From Candidatus Poribacteria bacterium (GTDB lineage Bacteria; Poribacteria; WGA-4E; WGA-3G), in assembly GCA_958295945.1 (NCBI GenBank), contig OY282386.1, positions 4,334,204-4,398,203 on the forward strand: 64,000 nt of DNA. The letters run 5' to 3'. The notes beneath the pieces are model-generated. The model saw only the letters and a list, made by a program, of their open reading frames with translations, was not told where the DNA came from and ran no database searches. Made by a program: the position numbers and the translations under genes. Shown here in pieces: positions 16,018 through 25,534 of the stretch. The first letter of the stretch is position 1. Each line of letters begins with the position of its first letter.

Positions 16018-18093
16018 TTATTTTTTGATGACCATTTTTCGTATTGATTTTGAGTTGTTTGTGATAAGACAATAGTAATATATACCACTTCCGACTAATT
16101 CACCATCACGATTCCGACCATCCCAATATGCTGCCTGTTGTTTACTTCGATAGTTACCTGCATTTTGATGTCCGATATCAAGTCTATGGACTGATTCGCC
16201 TCTTAGATTATATATTTCAATCTGTACATTTGCATCTTGTGCCAAGTCATAAGGTATCCACGTTTCAGGATTAAAAGGATTTGGATAGTTAGGAAGTAGT
16301 TTTGTCTTATCTGGTAATATATTGTCTATTAAGGCTTCTAAATTTGCAATCCCATTACGAAATACTTCCGAACCATCGTCTTTTTGATATATTTCTATTA
16401 GCCATTCCGATATGCTCTCAATATGACCTTGTGAAATAGAAAAGTTGGATTTTGGTGCCGAAGAATAACAAGTTTCTCCAAGGTGAGCTGCGACTAATAG
16501 CAAGTCAATTATGTCAATAGTTCCATCTTTGTTCACATCAACCTTTGGATTCTCAAAAGAAGATGTATCAAAATCATTTGAAACAAGAATAAGGTCTTGG
16601 ACATCAACAATACCGTCGTCGTTTATATCCCACGGTAACGTTTGCGAAACGGCTGTCCGCTCTGATACATCTGGCAAGGCTTCTTGCCAACCAGCATGAA
16701 GTTGTTCGCTGAGTTGGGTAACGAGTTCTTTGTTTTCTGGTAGATTGGCTATGTTGACAGTTTCATCTGGGTCGGTATCATAGTCGTAGAGTTCTATGCC
16801 GCTTCGACCATAGTATCCCCACTCGGTGTATCTGTACTGCTCTGTTCGTATAGAGTTTCCTGTGCTCTGTCCTTTTTGGCTAAAAGCAGCAGTTTTCCAC
16901 GTACGGGTCGGTTGTTCAATGACTGGCATCATGCTTATGCCTTCTAACTGTGATGGTATTGAAATTTGGCATGCTTCACACAACGTTGGATAGATGTCAA
17001 CGAGTTCTGTGAGAGCATCTGTTTTAACACCTTGATAAGTCTGCCCTGGAACGCTGACAATCAGCGGAGAACGGAGAGAAACATCAAAAAGAGTATTTTT
17101 TAGCCATTTCCCATGTTCCCCCAGATGAAAACCGTGATCACCTACAAAGACAATGACTGTGTTTTCAGTTAGTTTAAGCGCATTAAGATGATTTAAGACA
17201 CGTCCAATTTGTGCATCCGTAAAACTTGTTGATGCAGCATACGCTCGAATCAATTTTAACGTTTTCGCTTCCGAGAGAGGACCTTCATCGGGAATATCTT
17301 GGAAATCTCTGAATCCCTCAAAATTGCCGTCGGTAATAGATGGAGCATAGTTAGGAAGGTCGGAGGAAGTTGGGAGATTAAAAGACACATCATTATATAA
17401 TTCATAATACCTTCTTGGCGCATAGAAAGGCAAATGAGGTTTACGGAAGCCAACGGCGAGAAAAAACCGTGTATCTTGAATTTCTTCCAAAACTTCAATT
17501 GCGCGCTTTGCAGCTTTCCCATCTCTGAGTTCTTCGTCTTCAACATCAAGTGCTTGCCAAGAAGGCACCGAAGATCTATTATCATAAGAACTCGGTTGTG
17601 TCCATGAAGGTACACTCCACGAGTAGGTATCATCTTGCCTTTCTAGGTTTTGTGCAACTTTACCAATGGATTGTGTATGATAGCCAGAAGTTTTAAAGTG
17701 CTGTGGGAGCGTTACAGTGTTTGGTAGATTTTCCCTAAATCCTGCTGAGTTAGAAAATACACTTGTTGTGGCAGGTCTTAATCCAGTAAGAATTGATGTC
17801 CGAGATGGATGGCACAAAGGAATTTGACAATAGGCACGGTTGAAAAGTGTACCTCGTTGGGCAATCCTATCAATGTTAGGCGTGTGTATCTCTGGATGTC
17901 CATAGCACCCAAGTAGCGGGCGGAGATCATCAACGATGAAAAACAAGACGTTGTATTTGCAATTAGCGTCTATCTTGAGTTTGGGCAAAAGTGCTGTCGT
18001 AAAAGCAGCAGCACCAACCTTTAAACTAGTTGATAAGAATTCGCGTCGAGTAAACGGTTGAGAGAATGCTATCTGTTGGTTATCGTTTTTCAT
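16018..18093 (-). CDS. Exported sulfatase with dockerin-like repeats and C-terminal surface domain, paralogue 1
   Basis: Product of 691 residues. Residues 14-38 (TRREFLSTSLKVGAAAFTTALL) form a Tat-like signal. The alkaline-phosphatase-fold sulfatase domain resembles iduronate-2-sulfatase: VDD (54-56) for calcium, then Cys94-His-Pro-Ser-Arg, the formylglycine site, and VGDHGFHLGEHGKW. After residue ~500 come two EF-hand-like dockerin repeats (DINDDGIVDVQDLI and DVNKDGTIDIIDLL). The C-terminal domain has NYPNPFNPETWIPYDLA and AAYWDGRN, ending IKK. It should remove sulfate esters from a glycan outside the cell. It is the last of four tandem paralogues and the upstream stop is only 9 nt from its start. 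Confidence 0.92.
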   Translation of the reverse strand: MKNDNQQIAFSQPFTRREFLSTSLKVGAAAFTTALLPKLKIDANCKYNVLFFIVDDLRPLLGCYGHPEIHTPNIDRIAQRGTLFNRAYCQIPLCHPSRTSILTGLRPATTSVFSNSAGFRENLPNTVTLPQHFKTSGYHTQSIGKVAQNLERQDDTYSWSVPSWTQPSSYDNRSSVPSWQALDVEDEELRDGKAAKRAIEVLEEIQDTRFFLAVGFRKPHLPFYAPRRYYELYNDVSFNLPTSSDLPNYAPSITDGNFEGFRDFQDIPDEGPLSEAKTLKLIRAYAASTSFTDAQIGRVLNHLNALKLTENTVIVFVGDHGFHLGEHGKWLKNTLFDVSLRSPLIVSVPGQTYQGVKTDALTELVDIYPTLCEACQISIPSQLEGISMMPVIEQPTRTWKTAAFSQKGQSTGNSIRTEQYRYTEWGYYGRSGIELYDYDTDPDETVNIANLPENKELVTQLSEQLHAGWQEALPDVSERTAVSQTLPWDINDDGIVDVQDLILVSNDFDTSSFENPKVDVNKDGTIDIIDLLLVAAHLGETCYSSAPKSNFSISQGHIESISEWLIEIYQKDDGSEVFRNGIANLEALIDNILPDKTKLLPNYPNPFNPETWIPYDLAQDANVQIEIYNLRGESVHRLDIGHQNAGNYRSKQQAAYWDGRNRDGELVGSGIYYYCLITNNSKSIRKMVIKK

Positions 18094-18102
18094 GAATTTT
18101 TT

Positions 18103-20196
18103 CTATTTGATAATTACCATTGGACGTGTTGCAGTTATCTGTCCTGCATGGAGTGTATAAAAATAGACACCACTTGTGACCGCCTCACCCCCAGAATTCC
18201 TTCCATCCCAATAGGCAGCTCGAGCCTGAGTCCGATATGTGCCCGCAGTTTGGTAACCCATTGACAATTGACGGATAGTTTCACCTTTCAAGTTATAGAT
18301 GTGGATATTAACATCCGTGTCTTTTGCCAAATCATATGGTATCCATGTTTCGGGATTGAAAGGATTTGGGAAGTTCGGTAAAAGGGCTGTTTTCTCTGGA
18401 TTTAGACTATTAAGTAATTCTTCTAAGGTAGTGATGCCCCGCTTGAAAACATTAGAACCATCGTCAGCTAAGCGTGCTTCTGAGAGCCATTCATCCACGA
18501 GAATAAGGTGTTTAGGAGATATATCTGTCGGATTTGCTGGTGCCGTAGGGTTGGTAGATCGCTCAAGATGCGCAGCAACAATAAGCAAATCGATGATGTT
18601 AACACTACCATCCTTGTTAACGTCAAATTTTGAATTCTCTGGAGTTTCTGCACCAAAATTGTTTGAGATCAAGACAAGGTCTTGCATATCCACAACACCA
18701 TCGTCGTTTATATCCCATGGGAGAGTTTGTGGTATATGAATGTGCTCATACATGTCCGGTAGTGCATTGAGCCAACCAGCATGCAATTTCTCGCTGAGTT
18801 GTTCCACAAGCTCCGTGTTTTCTGGTAGATTTGCTATATTGACACTCTCGCTTGGGTCAGCATGATAATCATAGAGTTCACTCCCGTATTGAGCATTGTC
18901 ACCCCACTCGGTATATCGGTATTGTCCGGTACGCATGGTGTATCCATCCACAAGAAGAGTATTGTTTATTTTTCTGGTCAATTGACTAAAGGCGGCTGTT
19001 TTCCATGCCTGTGTCGGATCCTCTATGACAGGTACCATACTAATTCCTTCAAGTTCTCTTGCAATCGGTAAATGACAAGCATCACATAAAGTCGGATAAA
19101 TGTCAACTAGTTCAACTAAGGCATCTGTCCTGACATTCCGATGCGTTTGCCCTGGGATGCTGACTATCAAAGGTGAACGGACAGAATCCTCAAAGAGAGT
19201 GTTTTTTCGCCAGAGTCCATGTTCCCCAAGATGAAACCCGTGGTCTCCCCAGAATACGATAACAGTTTTTTCGGTGAGGTTGAGCACATCTAATTGGTCT
19301 AACACGCGTCCTACTAATGCATCTATATAACTGATATTTGCTGCATAAGCCAAAGTTAATTCCAAAGTCTTCACATCAGAAAACGGCGGGAAATCTGAAA
19401 TATCTTGATAAGCTCTCATTCCCTTGGGGTTCTCGGCTATTTTCGGAGCATTTCTTGGAAGAGTTGAATCAATCGGTACTTTAAAGTCTTGCTTTGTGTA
19501 TAAATCAAAGTATTTGCTTGGGGAATAGAACGGCAAATGTGGTTTGTTAAAACCGACTGCAAGGAAAAATTTCTTGTCCTTAATTTCTGTCATAACTTCT
19601 ATAGCAGCGTTTGCAATCATACCATCTTCTAACTCATCATCGGTTACATCAAGAGCTTGCCAAGAAGGAGACTTAGTCTTATCAATATATTTCCACGGCT
19701 GTCTCCAGATTGGAGCACTCCAGGACAATTCATCCATCCATGCTGCATCCCCATGAGCGACTTTACCCACTGAACGAGTATGATAACCTTGGTCTTTGAA
19801 ATGTTGGGGAAGTGTCACAACATTTGGGAGCACTTCACGAAAATCTGTAGGGTTGTCATGGATACCAGTTGTATCTGGACGCAGCCCAGTTAGAACTGCA
19901 ACACGTGAGGGATTACAAACCGGAAATTGGCAGTAAGCACGATTAAAAAGTGTTCCACGTTGTGAAAGTCTATCAATGTTAGGTGTGTGCATCACAGAGT
20001 CTCCATAGCAGCCTAACATAGGGCGTAGATCGTCAATTGCAACGAATAATACATTGTATTGGCTCACAGCATCCGCACGAAGTTTTGGGAAAAGTGCTGT
20101 TGTGAAAGCTGCTGCACCCGCTTTCAATCCTGTTGAAAGGAAGTGTCGCCGAGTAAACGGTTGTGGGAATGTCTTTTGCTGATCAATATCTTTCAT
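18103..20196 (-). CDS. Exported sulfatase with dockerin-like repeats and C-terminal surface domain, paralogue 2
   Basis: Product of 697 residues with the same architecture as its neighbours. It has an RRHFLSTGLKAGAAAF Tat-like signal, AIDDLRP, Cys94-Asn-Pro-Ser-Arg for formylglycine, and WGDHGFHLGEHGLW. Two dockerin-like repeats follow (DINDDGVVDMQDLV, DVNKDGSVNIIDLL), then a C-terminal domain ending IIK. The AGGAG of its ribosome binding site directly abuts the upstream TAA (TAAGGAGAGG), so translation is probably coupled. Differences from the other copies cluster in the loops between the formylglycine site and the GDHG motif, where substrate specificity is expected to lie. Confidence 0.92.
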   Translation of the reverse strand: MKDIDQQKTFPQPFTRRHFLSTGLKAGAAAFTTALFPKLRADAVSQYNVLFVAIDDLRPMLGCYGDSVMHTPNIDRLSQRGTLFNRAYCQFPVCNPSRVAVLTGLRPDTTGIHDNPTDFREVLPNVVTLPQHFKDQGYHTRSVGKVAHGDAAWMDELSWSAPIWRQPWKYIDKTKSPSWQALDVTDDELEDGMIANAAIEVMTEIKDKKFFLAVGFNKPHLPFYSPSKYFDLYTKQDFKVPIDSTLPRNAPKIAENPKGMRAYQDISDFPPFSDVKTLELTLAYAANISYIDALVGRVLDQLDVLNLTEKTVIVFWGDHGFHLGEHGLWRKNTLFEDSVRSPLIVSIPGQTHRNVRTDALVELVDIYPTLCDACHLPIARELEGISMVPVIEDPTQAWKTAAFSQLTRKINNTLLVDGYTMRTGQYRYTEWGDNAQYGSELYDYHADPSESVNIANLPENTELVEQLSEKLHAGWLNALPDMYEHIHIPQTLPWDINDDGVVDMQDLVLISNNFGAETPENSKFDVNKDGSVNIIDLLIVAAHLERSTNPTAPANPTDISPKHLILVDEWLSEARLADDGSNVFKRGITTLEELLNSLNPEKTALLPNFPNPFNPETWIPYDLAKDTDVNIHIYNLKGETIRQLSMGYQTAGTYRTQARAAYWDGRNSGGEAVTSGVYFYTLHAGQITATRPMVIIK

Positions 20197-20208
20197 GTGT
20201 TCCTCTCC

Positions 20209-22263
20209 TTATTTTGCAATTACCATTCTACGGGTTGTTTTCGTTTGTCCAGCACAAAGTGTATAAAAATAGACACCACTTGCCACAGATTCACCAGCAG
20301 AATTACATCCATCCCAATAAGCTGCACGTGATTGCGTCCTATATGTCCCTTCAGCTTGAAAACCCACATTAAGTTGCTTAACAGATTCCCCTTTTTGATT
20401 GTATATAGTGATACGAACATCGGCTTCCTTCGCTAAATCGTAAGGTATCCAGGTCTCAGGGTTAAAAGGATTCGGATAGTTCGGTAAGAGCACGGTTTTT
20501 GTCGGCATCGCAGAATCTATTAACATCTCTAAGTTTGCGATCCCTTGACGAATTGAGTTGGAACCATTGTCGGCTAAACGTGCTTCTATCAGCAATTGTT
20601 CAATCCTGTCAACATGTTGAAGAGGCAGAGAAACAGATATTGGTGATGCAGCGTCGCTTGATTCACCTAAATGTGAAGCAACAAGTAGAAAATCAATTAG
20701 ATCAACCCTACCATCCTTGTTTACGTCAACTTTCAGATATTCGGGGGTATTAGTTTCAAAACTGTTTGCGACTAAAAGGAGATCTTCAATATCAACAATA
20801 CCATCGTCATTTACATCCCACTTTAGTGTTTGAGTACATGCAACTCGTGAAGGTATTACATCAGGCAATGCCTCCTGCCAACCAGCACGGAGACGTTCAC
20901 TCAGGTGTGCCACCAATTCTGAATATTTTGTTTGATTTGCAATGTTCTGTTCGGAATTAGGGTTAGTACCGTAATCATAAAGTTCATTACGACTCCCGCT
21001 TTCAGTATATCGATATCGGTCTGTCCGCATAGAATGAGCTTGTTTATGCTGACTGAAGACAGCAGTTTTCCACGGGACCGTTGGTTGTTCTATAACAGGG
21101 GCCATACTAAGTCCTTCTAATTGAGGTAAAATTGGAATTTGACTGACTTCACATAATGTAGGGAAAATATCGACGAGCTCTACAAGAGCATTAGTCTTGG
21201 CACCTTGTTGACATTGACCCGGAACACTCACAATCAAAGGTGACCTCAATGTAGTTTCATAAATTATATTCTTACCCCACGTCCCATTTTCTGAAAGGTG
21301 ATATCCATGATCACCGCAGAAAGCAACAACCGTTTTTTCTGTGAGTCCAAGTTCGTCCAATTGATCTAAAACGCGTCCAATTTGCACATCAATATAACTT
21401 GTAGCTGCTGCGTAGGCTCGAGTTAACTCTATTATTTTTTGATGTGAAAAAGATGAGTCATCTGGAGAAATATCATTATAAGAGCGGATTTCGTTCCAAG
21501 GTAGTGGCACTACATCAGAAGAAGATTCTCCTGAGAGCACAGGCAGGGTAAAAGTTGTGTTCTCGTATAACTCAAAATACTTCTTTGGCGCGTTATAGGG
21601 TAAATGTGGTTTGTAAAATCCGACAGCCAAAAAGAATTGTTGATTTTTGATCTGTTCCAAAACTTCAACTGCGCGTTTTGCTACTTTGCCATCTTTGAGG
21701 TCATCGTCCTCAACGTCAAGTGCATTCCAAGAAGGGGTAGTCTCATAATCTGTGGGGTACCAGGTTGGTCTCCAGGAAGAGGCACTCCAAGAATTCTCAT
21801 CATCCTGGAAATCTGGCGTGTGAAATACCCGTCCGACTGATTGTGTGTAGTATCCATGAGCCTTGAAATGTTGTGGCAGAGTAACAATATTAGACGCTGT
21901 TTCACGAAAATATGCCCTATTATTTAGAACACCCGTTGTTTCCGGACGTAATCCTGTTAACATTGAAGTCCGAGATGGACTACAGAGTGGATACTGACTA
22001 TAGGCACGGCTGAAGAGTGTCCCTCGTTGTGCGAGCCTGTCAATGTTTGGCGTATGCATCTCTGGATGCCCGTAGCAACCCAATAGAGGTCGTAAATCAT
22101 CTACAATGATGAATATAACATTATATTGACTCTCTGCATCTACTTGAAGTTTTGGTAAAAGTGCTGTTGTGAAAGCTGCCGCACCGGCTTTCAAGCCTGT
22201 TGAAAGGAAGTGACGTCGAGTTAACGGGCGTGAAAATGTGTTTTGTTGATCAATATCTTTCAT
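20209..22263 (-). CDS. Exported sulfatase with dockerin-like repeats and C-terminal surface domain, paralogue 3
   Basis: Product of 684 residues. It has a Tat-like RRHFLSTGLKAGAAAF, VDDLRP, Cys94-Ser-Pro-Ser-Arg, CGDHGYHLSENGTW (Cys and Ser-Glu-Asn replace residues seen in the other copies), dockerin-like repeats and a C-terminal domain ending IAK. Its last ~350 coding bases are almost identical to those of the next paralogue (22276 onward), which implies recent duplication or gene conversion of the surface domain. The ribosome binding site AGAAGAGG follows the upstream stop codon closely. Confidence 0.92.
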   Translation of the reverse strand: MKDIDQQNTFSRPLTRRHFLSTGLKAGAAAFTTALLPKLQVDAESQYNVIFIIVDDLRPLLGCYGHPEMHTPNIDRLAQRGTLFSRAYSQYPLCSPSRTSMLTGLRPETTGVLNNRAYFRETASNIVTLPQHFKAHGYYTQSVGRVFHTPDFQDDENSWSASSWRPTWYPTDYETTPSWNALDVEDDDLKDGKVAKRAVEVLEQIKNQQFFLAVGFYKPHLPYNAPKKYFELYENTTFTLPVLSGESSSDVVPLPWNEIRSYNDISPDDSSFSHQKIIELTRAYAAATSYIDVQIGRVLDQLDELGLTEKTVVAFCGDHGYHLSENGTWGKNIIYETTLRSPLIVSVPGQCQQGAKTNALVELVDIFPTLCEVSQIPILPQLEGLSMAPVIEQPTVPWKTAVFSQHKQAHSMRTDRYRYTESGSRNELYDYGTNPNSEQNIANQTKYSELVAHLSERLRAGWQEALPDVIPSRVACTQTLKWDVNDDGIVDIEDLLLVANSFETNTPEYLKVDVNKDGRVDLIDFLLVASHLGESSDAASPISVSLPLQHVDRIEQLLIEARLADNGSNSIRQGIANLEMLIDSAMPTKTVLLPNYPNPFNPETWIPYDLAKEADVRITIYNQKGESVKQLNVGFQAEGTYRTQSRAAYWDGCNSAGESVASGVYFYTLCAGQTKTTRRMVIAK

Positions 22264-22275
22264 GTGTTCCTCTTC

Positions 22276-24318
22276 TTATTTTGCAATTACCATTTTACGG
22301 GTTGTTTTCGTTTGTCCAGCACAAAGTGTATAAAAATAGACACCACTTGCCACAGATTCACCAGCAGAATTACATCCATCCCAATAAGCTGCACGTGATT
22401 GCGTCCTATAGGTCCCTGCATCTTGAAAACCTATATTAAGTTGCTTAACAGATTCTCCTTTTTGATTGTATATAGTGATACGAACATTGGTTTCCTTCGC
22501 CAAATCGTAAGGTATCCACGTCTCAGGGTTAAAAGGATTCGGATAGTTCGGTAAGAGCACGGTTTTTGTCGGCATCGCAGAATCTATTAACATCTCTAAG
22601 TTTGCGATCCCTTGACGAAATAGGGTAGAACCGTCATTTGCCAAACCTGCTTCAATAAGCATTTGTTCAATCTTGTCAATATATTGAAATGGTATAGAAA
22701 TAGATTTAGGTGCTGCAGTGCTGCTTGATTCACCTAAGTGTGAAGCAACAAGTAGCAAATCAATTATATCAACGTTACCATCCTCATTTACATCAACTTT
22801 CGGTTTTTCAAGAGTATCAGTTTCAAAACTGTTTGCAATTAAAAGAAGATCTTGAATATCAACAGTACCGTCGTTATTCACATCCCACGGAAGAAATACA
22901 GAATTAGAATTTTGTTCGTGATTAGTAGGTAAAGCTGCTTGCCAACCAGCTTGAAGCCGTTCACTGAGGTGTTTTACGAGTTCAGCGTTTTCTGGAAGAT
23001 TAGCAATGTTCATAGTTCCTTCTGGGTCAGTGTGAAAATCGTAAAGTTCAATTGTTTTTCTTCGTTCCGTGTATCGGTATTGTTCTGTACGGATAGAGTG
23101 AGCAGGGTCTATGTCAACTTGGCTAAAAACAGCCGTTTTCCACGGGCGTGTTGGTTCTTCCATGACAGGTGCCATACTTAAGCCTTCGAGTTCTGACAGA
23201 ATTGGCAATTGACATAGATCGCATAACGTCGGATAGATATCAACAAGTTCAACAAGAGCATTTGTTTTAACACCACGTAGAGACTGTCCAGGGAAACTAA
23301 CAATCATAGGTGAATGGAGTGCAACCTCAAAAATAGTTCTCTTTGCAAATCTTCCATTCTCTCCAAGATGAAACCCATGGTCACCTACAAAAACGATAAC
23401 TGTATTTTCGGTTAGTCCAAGTGCATCCAGCTGATCTAAGATGCGTCCTACTTGTGCATCCACGTAACTTGTTGCTGCTGCATAAGCCCGAATCAACTCT
23501 AACGTTTTTTCTTTTGAGAGCGGACCACCTTCGGTAGGAATATCTATAAGAGATCTCCCTTCATTCCGAGGCGTTATAATTATATCTGGAACATTTTCAG
23601 AGAATTGAGTGTCATACAATTCAAAATACTTAATTGGTGCGTTGAAGGGTAAGTGTGGTTTACGGAACCCGACAGCAAGAAGAAACTGAAAATCCTTAAT
23701 TTCTTCTAACACCTCTACTGTGCGCTTTGCAGTTTTCCCATCCCTGAGTTCATCATCGTCAACGTTAAGAGCTTGCCAAGAAAGATTGTTTGACGGTGTT
23801 CGTTCTGGCAACCAAGCTGGAATACTCCATGAAAGTTCATTATCCAAAGCTGTCGGTTCATGTTCAATTTTACCGATAGCACGCGTATGATAACCATGGC
23901 TTTTGAAATGTTGTGGGAAAGTAACTGCATTCGGTGCTGTCTTACGAAAAAATGCATAATTATCTAAAACTCCAACTGTCTCCGGACGCAATCCTGTAAG
24001 TATGGAAGCACGAGAAGGATTGCAAACTGGAAATTGACAGTAGGCACGGTTGAAGAGTGTCCCTTTCTGGGCAAGTCTATCAATGTTAGGTGTGTGCATC
24101 TCTGAATGCCCATAACAGCCTAACATTGGGCGCAGGTCGTCAACCATGATGAAGAGAACATTATATCGTCCTGCTGCAGCTGTGTTAAGATTAGGTAGCA
24201 GACCTGTTGTGAAAGCGGCTGCACCTGCCTTCAAACTTGTTGAAAGAAAATCACGTCTGGAGATGGAATGGTCATGTATAGTCTGTTTAAGGGATTGTTG
24301 GGTTGATGTTTTCTCCAT
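22276..24318 (-). CDS. Exported sulfatase with dockerin-like repeats and C-terminal surface domain, paralogue 4
   Basis: Product of 680 residues. The signal starts later than in its paralogues (SRRDFLSTSLKAGAAAF at ~20-36). The formylglycine site is Cys99-Asn-Pro-Ser-Arg and the metal motifs are MVDDLRP and VGDHGFHLGENGRF. Dockerin-like repeats are DVNNDGTVDIQDLL and DVNEDGNVDIIDLL. The C-terminal domain ends IAK and is shared nearly base for base with paralogue 3. It is the first sulfatase gene of the row and follows a sulfotransferase gene by 39 nt, so all may be on one transcript. Confidence 0.92.
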   Translation of the reverse strand: MEKTSTQQSLKQTIHDHSISRRDFLSTSLKAGAAAFTTGLLPNLNTAAAGRYNVLFIMVDDLRPMLGCYGHSEMHTPNIDRLAQKGTLFNRAYCQFPVCNPSRASILTGLRPETVGVLDNYAFFRKTAPNAVTFPQHFKSHGYHTRAIGKIEHEPTALDNELSWSIPAWLPERTPSNNLSWQALNVDDDELRDGKTAKRTVEVLEEIKDFQFLLAVGFRKPHLPFNAPIKYFELYDTQFSENVPDIIITPRNEGRSLIDIPTEGGPLSKEKTLELIRAYAAATSYVDAQVGRILDQLDALGLTENTVIVFVGDHGFHLGENGRFAKRTIFEVALHSPMIVSFPGQSLRGVKTNALVELVDIYPTLCDLCQLPILSELEGLSMAPVMEEPTRPWKTAVFSQVDIDPAHSIRTEQYRYTERRKTIELYDFHTDPEGTMNIANLPENAELVKHLSERLQAGWQAALPTNHEQNSNSVFLPWDVNNDGTVDIQDLLLIANSFETDTLEKPKVDVNEDGNVDIIDLLLVASHLGESSSTAAPKSISIPFQYIDKIEQMLIEAGLANDGSTLFRQGIANLEMLIDSAMPTKTVLLPNYPNPFNPETWIPYDLAKETNVRITIYNQKGESVKQLNIGFQDAGTYRTQSRAAYWDGCNSAGESVASGVYFYTLCAGQTKTTRKMVIAK

Positions 24319-24357
24319 ATAACTTTATCTACTCCAATTTGATTATATCAGAATTAT

Positions 24358-25359
24358 CTATGTATTATACGCTAATTTTGTCATCGTGTCATGGAAAATT
24401 GGTGCGATACTATGATGTAAATCAAAATGTTCCCTGGATGGTACAGGGTGCAATGTGTCTTTTGCATAATTCAAAAAAGTTGTATCCAAATGCAAATCAC
24501 AGAACTCACATAATTTCGGCAATACCTCATCAGGATTTGAAGTAAGTTCCTCAAAACGTACCGTATATACACATTCAGAAGTTGACTCTAATAATCTTAT
24601 TCCTTCACGCATTGTTACCACCCATTCAACAACCGCTCTGTCCAAATGCCGATCAAAATTGCCAACTTCCGCAGCGACTTCTTGCAAATCAGTATCGGTA
24701 TAAACTAATTGTTCGACTAACAACTCCCATTTTCTATTGTTGATACCCCACCAGTCATGTGTTTCATCATTCCTATAGACACCATTCTGTTCCGACCATG
24801 AGGCAATTGATTGACAAGTATCCCAACCATTTCTAATGAGAAGGAGAAATCGTGCATCTGGAAAAAGAGTCTTGACAAAATCAACTCTAAAAATTAATTC
24901 TGGATACTTATCTACGAGCCGTCGTGAAAAGGTACTCGACAGGTATGCCCCAAATATTTGTTTCGCTTGATGACATATATCACTGTTTGCGTCTTCAGAT
25001 GTGAGTTGATATAGTCCTTCGTCTTGACTATAGCTACCGATCACATCCTCTTTTGGATGTATGAGATGCCATATTGCTTTCGGTTCATTGAGGTAACCGA
25101 CATCTCTATGCATTGAAAGGACTAATCCAAGAATTGTTGTTCCGCTGCGTCCAATTCCTAAGATAAATATTGGTTTTTCTACTGATCTAAATTGTCTTTT
25201 ACTATTGGCAATGCTTTTCAAAAGAGACAACACAAGAGGATTGATCCAACGACCTTTTGTCGTTGCTGGTCGTCCTTCAAAAAAAGCATAACTCATCAAG
25301 CGAGTTATTGCTTTCATCGGACGTGTCTTGATGTAATCTGAATTTAACTGGGCTATCAT
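24358..25359 (-). CDS. Sulfotransferase
   Basis: Product of 333 residues. AGGAAG lies 3-4 nt before the ATG. The PAPS-binding loop is PIFILGIGRSGTTILG (64-78), followed by a 3'-phosphate segment (DARFLLLIRNGWDTCQSIASW) in which the Arg-Asn and Ser pattern fits the family. It transfers sulfate from PAPS to a carbohydrate or other acceptor in the cytoplasm. It lies directly upstream of the sulfatase row and after another sulfotransferase, separated by the repeat-bearing gap 25360-25534. Confidence 0.88.
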   Translation of the reverse strand: MIAQLNSDYIKTRPMKAITRLMSYAFFEGRPATTKGRWINPLVLSLLKSIANSKRQFRSVEKPIFILGIGRSGTTILGLVLSMHRDVGYLNEPKAIWHLIHPKEDVIGSYSQDEGLYQLTSEDANSDICHQAKQIFGAYLSSTFSRRLVDKYPELIFRVDFVKTLFPDARFLLLIRNGWDTCQSIASWSEQNGVYRNDETHDWWGINNRKWELLVEQLVYTDTDLQEVAAEVGNFDRHLDRAVVEWVVTMREGIRLLESTSECVYTVRFEELTSNPDEVLPKLCEFCDLHLDTTFLNYAKDTLHPVPSREHFDLHHSIAPIFHDTMTKLAYNT

Positions 25360-25417
25360 ATTCTTCCTAAGCCATAAATCATACTATGGTGAAGTAGGAC
25401 AATAATTATACACAGCA

Positions 25418-25480
25418 CTGTAGGAGCGATCTCCGAATCGCGAGTTAACTCAGTGATAATCGGGAATCGGAGTTCCCTCG
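25418..25480. repeat. Dispersed two-hairpin intergenic repeat, copy 2
   Basis: It starts with the same CTGTAGGAGCGATCTCCGAA as copy 1 at 7878. Hairpin 1 is GCGAT-(CTCCGA)-ATCGC and hairpin 2 is GGGAA-(TCGGAG)-TTCCC. The loops are perfect reverse complements. The linker is ~17 nt, longer than in copy 1. It lies between two sulfotransferase genes. The rest of the 175-nt gap shows nothing else. Confidence 0.75.
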
Positions 25481-25534
25481 GACATATCCAAAATGTCCAA
25501 TTAATTCAAGAATCTACCATAAATGCAATTCTGA

